DNA of 64,000 bases from Sipunculus nudus (taxonomy: Eukaryota > Annelida > Sipuncula > Golfingiida > Sipunculidae). The stretch is from contig CM049312.1 in NCBI GenBank assembly GCA_026874595.1, positions 79,581,429 to 79,645,428 on the forward strand, in the 5' to 3' direction. This document shows positions 25,549-38,230 of this stretch, piece by piece (position 1 is the stretch's first letter; each line of letters starts with the position of its first letter). The position numbers were made by a program, and so were the translations under genes. Under the pieces are notes generated by a model. The model was not told where the DNA came from, did not search any database, and saw only the letters and a program-made list of their open reading frames with translations.

Positions 25549-26938
25549 GGTTTTATGTCTCCTTGATGATACCACCTGTGCTGAAATGAAGTTTCAGCTA
25601 CCTGATTCTGTTATTTTTTTGCGCATTGTTTAAGGGTGGACAAATCATAACCAAGGAACATATGGACCATGCTCAGCTGACTAGCATGATCTTATAGCCT
25701 AACATTAATAACAAGAAGTTTAATATGTGAAAACCAGATTTAGTTTACTTCAGATGCGATTTTGGTCTTCAAGTCAACTGGGCTCTTCTTACGTGATGTG
25801 TCATACATATGTGAATACTATCAACCAAGTCATTACTCGTCTCAGGACGTTGTACAAGAGAGAAAAAAGATTTCTGAAGAAATGAATTGATAATTCTGTT
25901 CCAACTTCGATTGCTGACGTAAGAGATATATGTAAAATAAAATGGTTATTCCTAGAAAAAAAATTGCAGATGTCTTAACATGGGCTTAATCCCCGAAACA
26001 AAGGTAAAATAAATTGTTTTAGAAATGGAAGAACAAGGTAGAGATTATCATTTTTTTAAATTCCTACGAGAAACGGCCTGAAAAAATATAAGCATGTAAA
26101 TCACATTTAAGGAACAATAATATTGAAAAAATATAGAGGTTCCTAGTCTTATACTTTGGCAGATTTGAACGTGAAGATCAATTTTAGGGTCGATAGTTTG
26201 AAGCTTATCTGAGGTTTTCAAAATTAAGACCAGGGGTATAGGATTCTAGATGAAAGCTTAGTTGAAATTTTGGTACCATTGATGTAATTTGGCAGTCCAA
26301 ACGAATAAGGAAAAATCATGCAAAATATATATTAGTGGCAACATCAATGTTCAGGAAATGATACAACTAGTCATGACCAGTAAATATGCAAGATTTCATG
26401 AAAATAAAAGAAACTACAGCTGAGAAATTGATATGATTGCTCGCATTTCGAAATCTAAGAAACAGAGAAAAGATGCGTGAAAGTTAGAAAAAAGAATGAC
26501 GCCAGATAAGGCCAGCAGTCTTGAGTGGCTAATAAAACTCTCCAGAATTAATACGCATTTCAAAAATCAATCAGATCAATCAATGCAACCAGTACGATTT
26601 GTGTCTTCCTTTCATACGTCGTGACGGCCAGACGACCGAACAGATGATAAACGCGTCAGCTGATGTCAGCTGAGGTTAAATTTCTCAGGCTTACAGTGAT
26701 GTAATTGCACTGATGGAATGGTGTCTCTAAAAAAATGAGGAACCGTATCACCACAATTGACTTCCGCACGTTTAATCAATATAATACAGCAAGGGGTAAT
26801 TTCGTACTGCCGTCGTTATGAGATTTGTTAAATGAGCAAGCAGCCTATCCCTATAAACGTCGGGCATCATTGGTGGTTGTGCATATTTGCCTGTACAGTA
26901 CACAGCAGTGGTCCGTAGCAGCGTTACTGTAATATACA

Positions 26939-28547
26939 ATGTATAGAAGAGCCCATCATCAACTAATGTTCCTTCTATTGGCAGGATCTGGAATCTGGTG
27001 CTGTCATACTGGTTGCGCCTGTACAAAACATGATTGGGACTGCTCTGGTTTGGGTCTGAATGAGATCCCGCAGAATATTCCTACGAGTGTTCGTCGGTTA
27101 AATCTACCAGGAAAACAAAACCGGGAAATAGTCACGTTGAACCTTGATTATAATAACCTGGAAAGTCTGAACGGAATAACCGATGCATTCCCAATGGTAA
27201 AAGACTTTAGTATCCAAGGAAACAACCTTATCCTTGATGGCAGACACATAGGCAATCCATTTTTTAAAGTGACAGTATTCAACATTGCTCATAATTCAAT
27301 AAGATCACTAAAACAGGTAAAGGAACTGTTTCCAAATACCAAAAACCTTCGTTTATCAAACACGTTTCAGATGAAACCCTCAAAGAGTTTGCCAAGTATA
27401 ATGGATCGTTCCAAGAGATGGAAGAACTGTTCTCAGATAATAACAATGTCATATCACTGACGTTTATTCCAACTCTCTTTCCCTCTGTAAAGAAACTATA
27501 CATTAACTATAACAAGGTGAAAAGTTTCATCGAATCAGAAATGATAGTGATGATCAGACTAGAGGGCCTTTACTTGAGTCACAATAATATCAAGCAGTCA
27601 TCTAATAGCCCATGTATTATTCCTGGGTTTCGAGATACTAACTTTAAGGACAGTAACTGAAAGCTCATGGTACCAAACTTGAAATGGTTGGATTTATCAA
27701 GGAACCAGCTTGGCACCATCCCAACGTTGGATATATGTTCAGCTGGAGATTTGTTTTTGTTTAATGGTGGACTCCGGACACTCCTTCTCAGCCATAACTG
27801 TATTAGTGAGCTTAAGGATGAGTTCTATGCTCTTCAAAATTTAAAATATCTGGATGTATCCCACAACCTTATAACAAGAGTAAATTTTCATATATTGAAA
27901 CGATCAAAGGCCTTGGAGTATTTGAATATATCAGGAAACAGATTAATCGCTTTACTTGTTGTCCAGGATATCCCAGGTACCTTGAAATGGATTGGCATGA
28001 AAGGAATAAACCCCTGTCTTTTAGCCAGTATTCAGAGTGAACCGCTCATCCGGGAAAGAAGATATGGCTGTACTTGCAACCCAAATATCACGTCTGTAAA
28101 CAACAAGACGGATGCCTTACGTTGGCTGTCTTCTGATTTACGAATCTGGACAGTTACTAAAACATCTGCAATTTTCATGACATGGAGTACTGACCTCGAA
28201 GTTTTTATTCCACACGAACGTGATGGAAGTCTTTTCCTTGAGCAGGATGAACTGTGTTTTTTATCAACGAGCTTAAGAGCACGGTAGTACAAGTGAATTG
28301 TTCTGTTGGAGAAAAAGAAGCTTTTGTACAAACAAGGAATATACTATTTTGTAAACTGTCTCTTGAACCAGATGGGATGTCCAAAGTTGGTACCAGTCCG
28401 TTTTGCACATATAAGAAGCCAACTACAGGGAGAGACTTGCCAAATGGCTACGGAACGACTGAGGATAAAATAAGTACATTGACTATTTTGCGATCATTGG
28501 CACCTGTGATTGTATTACCCGTTCTGCTTATAGTAATGTGTATATGA
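26939..28547 (+). pseudogene. LRR receptor C: pseudogene, near-identical ectodomain to D, different C-terminus
   Basis: Begins like D (signal peptide MFLLLAGSGIWCC, cap TGCACTKHDWDC). Damage relative to D: a 30-bp in-frame deletion at about 27108 removing most of the first LRR; a 4-bp deletion at about 27365 shifting the frame; a TCA-to-TGA nonsense change at 27658-27660; and a one-base frame change in the T run at 28255-28260. Between these the LRRs are well kept (LYLSHNNIKQSS, LDLSRNQLGTI, LDVSHNLITRV). After the T run the sequence no longer resembles D: it continues in another frame through a Cys-containing segment to a hydrophobic end (LAPVIVLPVLLIVMCI) and stops with no tail. A dead gene whose 3' end has a different origin from D's. 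Confidence 0.85.
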
Positions 28548-28956
28548 TTCAAATAATTGAGAAGCATCCCATCTTCCTTCATATTGTGATTTTGAGTGTA
28601 TTCTTTGTATAATTTCCGCGGAATTCTCTGATATGTTGCAGGAGAAAATCATTATATTTGCCCACCATTACAGGCAACAAAACAAGCTCTCGGTTGATTT
28701 AATATTTCATTTAAATGAACATGAAAACAAATATATTTCCATTCTTTGTTCGGGCGATTTAACTGTTTGTGTGCATTTACATTTTCCTAACTTATGTATT
28801 GCTGTCCATACGCTTATATATTTTTGTAGCCTATGATATAATTAAGTTAGGTACGCAGATATATAAATAGACAAGGAGTGCTTTCTATCCGCATATCGAT
28901 TAATGATAATCATTGTATCAATTAACAGATCATTGTATTATGCTTCTACCAGGAGA

Positions 28957-29105
28957 CAAGTGGACTAAGGCAGCCGCACCGGAAATCGGAAGATCGTGGG
29001 TTCGAATCCCACTGGCAGTGAACCACTTTTCTGTGTATATCCTTTCCATCTATAAAAAAAAACGATGAACCAGCATGGCTATTCATACATCTATATATAT
29101 ATAAT
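28957..29105 (+). mobile_element. tRNA-derived SINE, copy 1
   Basis: The head carries a degenerate A box (CAAGTGGACTAAGG) and a perfect B box (GGGTTCGAATCCC, about 28999-29011) with tRNA-like spacing. A short body (CCACTTTTCTGTGTATATCC) and a TATATATA tail follow. No flanking stem makes it a functional tRNA. Confidence 0.7.
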
Positions 29106-29270
29106 GTATGCCGTACACCAAATAAAGCCATCAGCTCTCACTGCTGCATGCAAAAGTCGCCGTGCCGACACGTGTAGTGGGTGAGACTATGACGTCACTA
29201 CCATGACGTCACTTCGCTGGTTCCTATAAAAGTGTACAAATACACAGAGGGGTCGGGGATCTGTCATGGC

Positions 29271-29403
29271 CAAGTGGACTAAGGCAGCCGCACCGGAAAT
29301 CGGAAGATCGTGGGTTTTAATTCCACTGGCAGTGAACCACTTTTCTGTGTATACCCTTTCCATCTATAAAAAAACAATGAACCAGCATGGCCATTCATAC
29401 ATC

Positions 29404-29456
<53 letters not shown>
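29271..29456 (+). mobile_element. tRNA-derived SINE, copy 2
   Basis: Same sequence and orientation as the copy 314 bp upstream. The A box is better preserved (TGGCCAAGTGG) but the B box is mutated (GGGTTTTAATTCC). Ends in a long TA run (29403-29456), which may have grown from the SINE tail. Confidence 0.7.
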
Positions 29457-29460
<4 letters not shown>

Positions 29461-30204
29461 CAATCTGTACTTTCTTCATTGAGAAAACCTTAAGTTGTTT
29501 TGCCCTTTTCAGTGCCTCCGATGCATCGTTGATGCATACATTCTTCTAGCCCTTCTTATTCTGTTTCACTATCTGAATTATTATTACTGTTTGTCGGTTC
29601 GATAAAGTCTCGCTGGAGGGTGTTAATCACACAATTTGGGCGTGGTGGTCTTGTTATCATACGAGCACAAAGAAAGATAAAAGACCAGCAGTTGTTACCT
29701 AAGGATTGTATATAAAAACTTATACTGTGATAATTAGTTTTTATGACGATAGCATGAGGAAAATTTATAGAAGATACTCTGTATAAATTAAAGCTCCGAG
29801 GACATCCCGAAAACAATGTTAAGTTGTCACTTGAGGGTAGTCTAAGTATAAGGCATGCCTTAGTATATGACATGTTAACATACACGTACATGTCGTTGAA
29901 AGATCTTGCCCGCGAAAATGCAATATATAGCTGAAAATAAGAGGACAGGTGCATGTAAATAGAGTTCTTACAGTTATGAATAAGCAGGTTTGATCTAAAA
30001 TTGACAATGCTCCCATTTTAAAGTAGGTTAATAATATTCAATATAAGCTTGTGGAATAGATGTACTTTCAGCCTTTGTTTATTGCTCTGCCACTAAGTAA
30101 ATTAAAGCAAATAGTAATGTCCTAATTTTGCGTAAGGGTAGGACAAACATGGATGAAAAGTCAACAGATTAGGGAGATAATCAGGATCAGTAAACATTTT
30201 TTAA
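29457..30204. other. Intergenic between the two segmental copies
   Basis: Short antisense open frames here have no recognisable domain. Nothing assigned. Confidence 0.4.
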
Positions 30205-33200
30205 CTGCAACAATATAAACATACCTGCAGGGAGGAGATTTGGGGAAAAAATAATTAATAATCCAAATTAACATAAATACAAGAAGGTGCATATGGGTAT
30301 ATTGTGTCGATTTGAAGATGCTAATTCTATACGAATATCAAAATATGATAACACAATGTACCAAATCACCTGCTTTCAGACATAATTAAAGCATATGCAA
30401 CATTAAACACATTTTCTTCAAACCGACGTTAAGGTTTTCTGCAAACTGTGTTGCTCATACATATAGGAAAGATGGAAAGATGAAAAAATGGAAGGTTATG
30501 CCCCTCCCGCCACATTTTGTGCCAATTTGATGAGAGTAACCAAGGCAGATCGACGATGCAAGAACGGCCTTTTCTATTGCTTCGATGTCTTTACATCAGC
30601 TGAACTAAGCAAAAATAATATAATAAGTTTTGGCAGTATTTAAGTAAAACTGGGAATTCATTATACGAAAAAGTATGTCCCGGTATGTAAACATTCATTC
30701 CGTGAATGCCAAACGGTGATAGGCCGCGACATTCCCCCCTTGCTTACGACGGCACATCAGTCTTAATTAGCAGATATGTATAAGCCCGCCAAATTTGAAC
30801 CGAGGGCTAGGGCCTGCCTCGTGCAGTCAGTCGGCAGCATGCAGCCCAGCAAAACAGCAGCTTCCCCACCCGCCCTACTCCCCCGCTGTGATCATTTATC
30901 TGTCCATATGATAACTTACTTGGTTGTCACTACTCTTACTCTCTTGGTGTATGCCTGCCTTGGTTTTATTGACATGTGTAATCAGTTTGAGGCCCCACTG
31001 TGCTCGTAACAATAATGAATATTAATAATTAAAAGGTCTGAAGGATAATGATAAATCGCTTCATCTTAGCTAATGTCTAGAGCATATGTATATTTTGATT
31101 CGGCCTGGGGTTGTTATATCTTATAATCTACCTACGTTTCACCTGCAGATATACTTGTAATAATGAGATGCCCTCAGGGTAAAGCGTCCCCGCAGTTAAA
31201 TCCTAGCAGGTATCACATTCTGTAACACTGCTCTTATGGACACTCACACTCTTGTATGCTATTATCAATGTTAAATGCCAATTCAGTTTTTATATTTATA
31301 AACACGTGAATTATTCTGGAAATATTAATATTTTAATACATACGCTTCCCTCACTTTCTCGGGAAGATCTTTATCTTGTGCCATGCATCGCGCTCGATAA
31401 TAGGATTGGCTTAATACTTATTAAGCAATATACTGCATGCATTTGCGTTCATATACAGCATCAAGTAGCATAATATTACAAACACAATGCATTGCAACAG
31501 GGCCCCCGAGGGTACGTAGAATGTGGTTGTATTCTAATTTGTAGTTAATCAGAACACTACAGCTGCTGCTCATGAATGGGGGTTATTAGAAACGTTAGAT
31601 GTGTTAGGTATTGTCTGATCGATGATGGGAAGCCTGATCGCTTCGGGTGTGTATTGAATAAACCCTTATTTCCCAAATATACTACTGACTTGCTTAAGAC
31701 TCCGTGAACAGTTGGAGGCGTAAATTTTAACAGATGGAGAAACCATGAACCCAATTGTGCAATACTGGGAGTATGCATGGTTACAATATAACGCAAAAGA
31801 AGAGCACCGAAAATGGTGCATAATACGCTCGTTGCGTATCTGTTGACCTCTGACCTCATTAAATATGCGTGGATATTGCTGGGAATAAGAAACATTATTG
31901 GCAAATATGTTTAACGAGTTTCATTAAAATTCATTAGCTGTTTGGTAAGTCATCATGGTGCCACCAAAGTCTGGTTACTTCTGGTCTCAATAAATATGCG
32001 TTGATAATGCTAGAAATCGATAATAGGCGAGATATTATATTGATTAATACTTCTGGTGAGTTTGATAATTCATCGTATTCCTCGTAAGTTACCGCGGTGC
32101 TTCCAGAAAGTAGCCTAGTGGCCTCTGAATTAGTAAATTTGCCTGGATACTCCCCATAATCGAACTCGGGCGACATAATCTATTGACAAACAGTTATGGT
32201 TACTTTCGTGTAAAAAGTCAAAGCCTGATAAGTAATCGGGGCGACACTTCAAGTTAACAGACGAACGAAAGGACGGTGGGTATACCACAATACGTCCCGT
32301 CATAGATGGGCGTATAATAAAGTGAAGCTCTAGGAACAAAATAGACACAAACAACAATAAACACTTCAATTTCCAAATCAAGCCATGGTCCTCTTATTGA
32401 GAAACTGTTGCTAAATTGAGGATTCTAGAACACAATATTTATTTATGAATGTCTCTTACTTATTTTAACTATTTTCTGTTACAGAATTAAATTTCATGTC
32501 ACATATTAAAACCTATTGTCAAATATGGTTTGGTGATACCCGCGGAGGATTTGCGCACTTCGTGCTTTCCAATAATGTACCAAGCTTGTTGTTGTGTTAC
32601 AGGACGAGCGTGGAGGTCGCCAGGAAGGATAAGCTTCTTTCTCAGACTGAATAGCAGCAAAGATAGCACTGGTTAAATATATTATCTTCAGGTCTGCCGC
32701 ATTGGTTATATACCAATTTTTGAAACATTTTGTATGTATAACCAAGAGATGAGATTTAAGAAAGTAATCAGCATAAAACCAATTTGGCTTAATTAACACA
32801 AGAGCTTCTAAGAAGAATGACCGATTACCACTCTGCAATAGCATGTGTCCTTGACACTGTTTGATCAGATGGAAATCAACTGCCCGATTTACTAAAAGGC
32901 TATTAATCTTTAAATCTTTAAACGTATCCATTTCAGAGATGTGTGCAGTATTCCTGGGGAACATGCTCATTCAGTTTTGTTTCATTTTGGCGTGCTGATA
33001 GTGAATGTCTAATGGTAATGCATATTCTACAAACCAGGAAATACTGGGACGTGCCAGTGCAATAAGTTTGTATACATTTTTCTGTTATTTCAATATATAC
33101 TTAACACTCATCAAATCGTCTGAATTGTAGATAGCTGCACTGCATATATCAAATCAGGTACTGATAGAATTAACGTATATGCAATATCTAGTGCATTTTT

Positions 33201-35152
33201 ATCATATTGCTGCTAAACTAGGACCCCACAGGGGACTGTGCACAGCCGATGTTGACTTTGAAGATAAAAACCTTAAATAATATCAAATGGAGATAGAGTC
33301 TGAGAGGAAGAGGTAATATAGGCCATGGTTGGTAGATATGATTGGTTTGATTTGAAATTGTTGCAAATAATATTTTTGTGATTTGACCATGTGTGCGTTT
33401 CAAAATGTTGAAACTGAAGCATCTGAGAAGTTTGTGAACATAAGATGCAAACTATTACAATGATCATTGGATGGCTTTTTGATACATTGTTGAACACATT
33501 TGTTCAATTGGATCCTGTTTTTTTATTAAACCATTTTTGTTCAGCTTTTTCTGTATACAGTTGCAACGTAACTAACGTCCCACGTCCAAAAGAAAAAGAC
33601 TTGATATGAGGGATAGGGGAGGAGGGGGGATGGGTTGATGGGAGTTACAACATTTCTATATATGTATACAGGATATGAAACACTTCATCAGTGGTTACAT
33701 GAAAAATAGTTGATTAACAACTATTGAATATTTTAGACAGGGAGACTGGTAGAAAACGTAGCTGATCGCTTTATCTCCCATTCTAATGAGGCAGGAACAC
33801 AATATATGATGTTTCATTTTTTTTTTATTAAACTTACTTTCGATATCTAATATATTTTATACTGTTTTATACTGTCGACAGTGCACAGGTGCAAGGCCTC
33901 CACGACCGGGGGGGGGGGGTATGGTGGTGAGAGTTACAACGGCTCCACATATACATCCAGGGTAGGATATTAAATTCAGCAGTGCTTTCAGGTAAAAACA
34001 TTATTCATAATTATAAAATATTAAAAAAAAGATGAACAAACAGAGTCAATGCCGTTATTTCCCATTGTACTCAGACAGGGAAATAATGAACAAATGTTTG
34101 CATAAAATCCTTTTTTTTTATTGCATTTTTTTTTTCAAATTTTTAAATTTTATACATTTGCAGTGTAAAATATATATCCTCTGATAAAAAAATCAATCAG
34201 TAGCCTTTATTTTAGTTATCTTTTCTTTTTATGTAGATGCAGTGAAATTTTTAATACACAGTAAAAGGAAAGATGTGTCAATGTAAAAGTTGGGCAAAAT
34301 TGAAGGCACTGATTTTATGCCATTAACTTCAGAAAATGAGAAGATTCTAATCTAATTCCGGATATACAATTGATTTTGAATTAAATAAAGTTTTATACTT
34401 GGAAAAAAGTCTCAAGCTTTAACATTTATCGTGTAAAGTGACCAAATAGCATTCCTCATTTTTTTACAAAGTGCATTATGTTTTACCTGGTAATGCTTAC
34501 CTAATTTCAGGCCTGTATAGGAAATATAAAGGAAATTATTTATGGTAAATAAAAAAAAAACATACGTGGTTTGATATTAGGCAGTCCTGATGTGTGAAAA
34601 TAAGTTTTTAATGAAAAAGTTTTTCCTTAATTTCCCGAAGGAAAGAAGTCGCAGTGACCCAGTATTCGGGTTGGTAGGATATTTTGGGGACATCTAACAG
34701 TATGCCGTACTCGTAGGTCTAACGGTTTCTAAATTTCCCAGTCTAACGAACGGAACGACAGACAGACGGGCGGACGAAGGACAAATGACCATAACTGTAG
34801 GATAGATCACCTAATATAGATCACAGTAGTGCCATTTCAGATATCATGAATTACTCTGAAAGGATAAATTTCTTTACATCTAATTTTTAGAGTGTGTACT
34901 TCGTGATGAAGACCAAGGGCCTCATCTGCCATTATGAAAACAAATACAAATGCACAAACAACGAGAAATTGAAGGTGGCGCCAACATTCTTCGGCAGCGG
35001 TTAAATGGCCAAAAAAAAAAAAAAAGATTAGAACTGCAAATTCCTGACGATCCACCAAGGCATTCGTGGAATAAAATTGCTTTTTGTGTGTATTTAGTAA
35101 CAAGTGTCTTCTGAAACACTCAAATATGTTTCTTCTCTATCTCGGATTATAT

Positions 35153-35167
35153 AGGTCACAGTGACCT
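35153..35167. promoter_or_regulatory. Perfect AGGTCA inverted repeat (IR3) in a repeat
   Basis: AGGTCACAGTGACCT, the paralogue of the site at 25534-25548. It is unchanged although surrounding bases differ between the copies. Confidence 0.4.
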
Positions 35168-36099
35168 GATTTCATGACTCCTTGATGATACCACCTGTGC
35201 TGAAGTGAGGTTTCAGCTACCTGATTCTGTTATAGTTTGCGCATTCTTTAAGGTTAGAAAAATCATAACCAAGCAACAAATAGTATTGGTCATGCTCAGG
35301 TGACTAGCATGATATTATAGCCTAACATTAATAACAACAAGCTGAATATGTTAAAACCAAATTAAGTTAATTTCAGATGTGATCTTGGCCTTAAAAATCG
35401 ACTGGGCTCTTCTGAAGTGATGTGTTATGCACATGTGAATACTATAAACCCAGTCATTACTCGCCTCAAGACGTTGTACAAGAGAAAAAAAAGCTTTCTG
35501 AAGAAATTAATGATAATTTTGTTCCAACTTCGCATGCTGACTTAAGAGACATATGTCAAATAGAATAATTATGTCTGAACATGAATCCCTTCCCCGAAAC
35601 TGTGGGGGAACAAAAATCTTCGTAGACTAAAATGGAAGAACAAGGTAAAGCCTGAACAAAATTAGCATGTGTATCACAAAGGAACAAACAAATTGAAAAA
35701 AAAATGTGGGGTTCTCAAGCTTATACTTGGTAAATTTAGACTTGAAGATCAATTTTAGGGTCACCAGTTTGAAGCTCATCTGAAGTAATATTGACAATAA
35801 TTTGCGGAAACAGTTTGAGGAAAAAATATTAAATACGGTAAACACTTAGCAGTCCGAAAGAAAAATGAAAAATCCGGGCAGTGCTGAGAAATTGATAAGA
35901 TTGCTAGCATTTGGAAGTCTAAGAAACAGCGAAATGATGCGTGAAAGTAAGAAAAAAAATGACCCCAGATAAGTAGTCTCGAGCAGCTGATAAAACTGTC
36001 CAGGATCAATACGCATTGCAACAATTAGGTCGATTAATGCAACCAGTACAATTTATGTCCTGCTAACTTACGTCTTGACGGCCAGCCGACCGAACACAT

Positions 36100-36391
36100 G
36101 GTAAAATACGTCAGCTGGTTTCAGATGAGGTTACATTTTTCGGGAATACGATGATGGTAATTGGTGCTGGAATGGTGTTTCTAAATAAAAGAAGAACCGT
36201 ATCAACACAATTTACTCCCGCAAGTTTTATCTATAATATGCAGCAAGGGATGATTTCGTACTGCCGTGGTTATGTGATTTGTTCACTGAGCAAGCAGCCT
36301 ATCCCTTAAAAATCGGGCATCATTGATGGTTGTACATTGTTGCTTGTACAGTACACATCAGTGCTCCGCCGCAGCGTTACTGTAACATACA
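36100..36391 (+). promoter_or_regulatory. Putative promoter and 5' UTR of gene D
   Basis: Shared with 26640-26938 upstream of C. Contains a TATAAT-like sequence near 36231 and the conserved blocks CGTACTGCCG, GAGCAAGCAGCCTATCCC and CGCAGCGTTACTGTAA just before the ATG. The TATA assignment and start site are inferred, not shown. Confidence 0.3.
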
Positions 36392-38230
36392 ATGTATAGA
36401 ACAGCCCGTCATCAACTAATGTTCCTTCTCTTGACAGTATCTGGAATCTGGTGCTGTCATACTGGTTGCATCTGTACAAAACATGAATGGAACTGCCCTG
36501 GTTTGGGTCTGAATGACATCCCGCAGAATATTCCAGCGAGTGTTCGTCGGTTAAATCTACCTGACAACAATATCACGAACGTAGTATATTCAGGAAAACA
36601 AAACCGGGAAATAGTCACGCTGAACCTTGATTGTAATAACCTGGAAAGCCTGGACGGAATAGCCAATGCATTTCAACAGGTAAAAAACTTGAGTATCCAA
36701 GGAAACAACCTTACCTTTGATGGCAGACACATAGGCAATCCATTATTTAAAGTGACAGAATTGAACATAGCTCATAATTCAATAAGATCACTAAAACAGG
36801 TAAAGGAATTGTTTCCAAATACCAAAAACCTTCGTTTATCAAACACGTCGGTTTCAGATGAAACCCTCAAAGAGTTCGCCAAGCATAATGAATCGTTCCA
36901 AGAGACGGAAGAACTGTACTTAGATAATAACAATTTAATATCACTGACGTTTATTCCAACTCTCTTTCCCTCTGTAAAGAAACTATACATTAACTATAAC
37001 AAGTTGAAAAGTTTCATCGAATCAGAAATGATAGTGATGATCAGACTAGAGGGCCTTTACTTGAGTCACAATAATATCAAGCAGTCATCTAATAGCACAT
37101 GTATTATTCCTGGGTTTCGAAATACTAACTTTAATGACAGTAACTCAAAGCTCATGGTACCAAACTTGAAATGGTTGGATTTATCATGGAACCAGCTTAA
37201 CACCATCCCAACATTTGATGTATGTTCAGCTGGAGAATTGTTTTGGTTTAATGGTGGACTTCGGACACTCCTTCTCAGCCATAACTGTATTAGTGAGCTT
37301 AAGGATGAGTTCCATGCTCTTCAAACTTTAAAATATCTGGATGTATCCCACAACCTTATAACAAGAGTTAATTTCCATGTATTTAAAAGATTAAAGGCCT
37401 TGGAGTATTTGAATGTATCTGGAAACAGATTTATCGCTTTACTTGTTGTCCAGGATATCCCAGGTACCTTGAAATGGATTGGAATGAAAGGAATAAACCC
37501 ATGTCTTCTAGCCAGTATTCCAGATGAACAGCCCGTCCAGGAAAGAAGATATGGCTGTTCTTGCAACCCAAATATCACGTCTGTAAACAACAAGACGGAT
37601 TCCTTACGTTGGCTGTCTTCTGATTTACGAATCGGAACACTTACTAAAACATCTGCCATTTTCATGAAATGGAGTAATGACCTCGATGTTTTTATTCCAC
37701 AGGAAAGTGAGGGACGTCTATTACTTGAGCAGGATGAACAGTGTTTGCTTACCGACAAACTTATTTCTGATAGCACAGGAGTGCCACTTATTCACAGCTG
37801 TATCGGCGTCTGTGAAGAATGGGGGAAAATTTCCAATATAACCATTTGCAATATATCCTTGGACTTAACAACACTAGGTCGAGGCTATATAGAACATGAT
37901 AACCTTTGTAGACCGAAAACTGAGGGCAGTAACGCAGGTGTTGGTAAAGGTGAGAAACCTTGTTATATACAATGTAAAACCTTTAGCTTCCTTAAAGTGT
38001 TCCTTATAGGACTTGGTCTATGTTTTGTTGCTATGGGTGTGCCAATCTTCTTGTTTTGTCGCTACATCATGGTCCTACTACGTAGATTGAAAAGGTCGTG
38101 CCGAGGTTCAGATGAACCGAATGATGTTTGTCCTTCCCAACAAGGAAAAATAACTGAAAACGCACCACGAGAGTGCAGCTTGTATGCCGAAATTCAAAAT
38201 ATTCCAACAGCAAATGAGTGTTTATTATAA
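36392..38230 (+). CDS. LRR receptor D: type I membrane LRR protein with an ITIM-like cytoplasmic tail
   Basis: Intact single-exon gene, 612 aa. Signal peptide about 1-22 (MFLLLTVSGIWCC), N-terminal cap (TGCICTKHEWNC, residues 25-35), then about 12 LRRs over residues 50-390 (LNLDCNNLESL, LYLDNNNLISL, LDLSWNQLNTI, LDVSHNLITRV, LNVSGNRFIAL). A C-terminal cap follows from NPCLL (YGCSCNPN), then a Cys-rich juxtamembrane stretch, a TM helix about 533-556 (VFLIGLGLCFVAMGVPIFLFC) and a basic 56-residue tail (RRLKRSCRG). Near the end S596-L-Y598-A-E-I601 fits the ITIM consensus [SIVL]xYxx[ILV], the type that recruits SH2 phosphatases in vertebrate inhibitory receptors. A role as a surface recognition receptor is inferred; ligand unknown. 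Paralogues A and B lack this tail. Confidence 0.9.
   Translation: MYRTARHQLMFLLLTVSGIWCCHTGCICTKHEWNCPGLGLNDIPQNIPASVRRLNLPDNNITNVVYSGKQNREIVTLNLDCNNLESLDGIANAFQQVKNLSIQGNNLTFDGRHIGNPLFKVTELNIAHNSIRSLKQVKELFPNTKNLRLSNTSVSDETLKEFAKHNESFQETEELYLDNNNLISLTFIPTLFPSVKKLYINYNKLKSFIESEMIVMIRLEGLYLSHNNIKQSSNSTCIIPGFRNTNFNDSNSKLMVPNLKWLDLSWNQLNTIPTFDVCSAGELFWFNGGLRTLLLSHNCISELKDEFHALQTLKYLDVSHNLITRVNFHVFKRLKALEYLNVSGNRFIALLVVQDIPGTLKWIGMKGINPCLLASIPDEQPVQERRYGCSCNPNITSVNNKTDSLRWLSSDLRIGTLTKTSAIFMKWSNDLDVFIPQESEGRLLLEQDEQCLLTDKLISDSTGVPLIHSCIGVCEEWGKISNITICNISLDLTTLGRGYIEHDNLCRPKTEGSNAGVGKGEKPCYIQCKTFSFLKVFLIGLGLCFVAMGVPIFLFCRYIMVLLRRLKRSCRGSDEPNDVCPSQQGKITENAPRECSLYAEIQNIPTANECLL

Larger units (their letters stand above)
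21704..28256. repeat. Segmental tandem duplication, copy 1 (contains LRR pseudogene C)
   Basis: Collinear with 30205-37741. Landmarks: 21704-22020 with 30205-30470, 22325-22440 with 30490-30610, the internal repeat 22735-23010 with 31840-32200, 23025-23290 with 32590-32880, 23740-24130 with 33290-33730, 25030-25860 with 34640-35480, and the promoter and ectodomain of C with those of D. Homology stops abruptly inside the gene, near 28252. Confidence 0.85.

Noticed and set aside
29271-29345. tRNA gene
   Set aside because: A and B boxes are present but the arms do not form an acceptor stem, the B box is mutated, and a SINE body and tail follow.
36392-38230. Toll-like receptor assignment for the LRR genes
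   Set aside because: LRR and cysteine caps are compatible, but no TIR domain is encoded before the stop or nearby.
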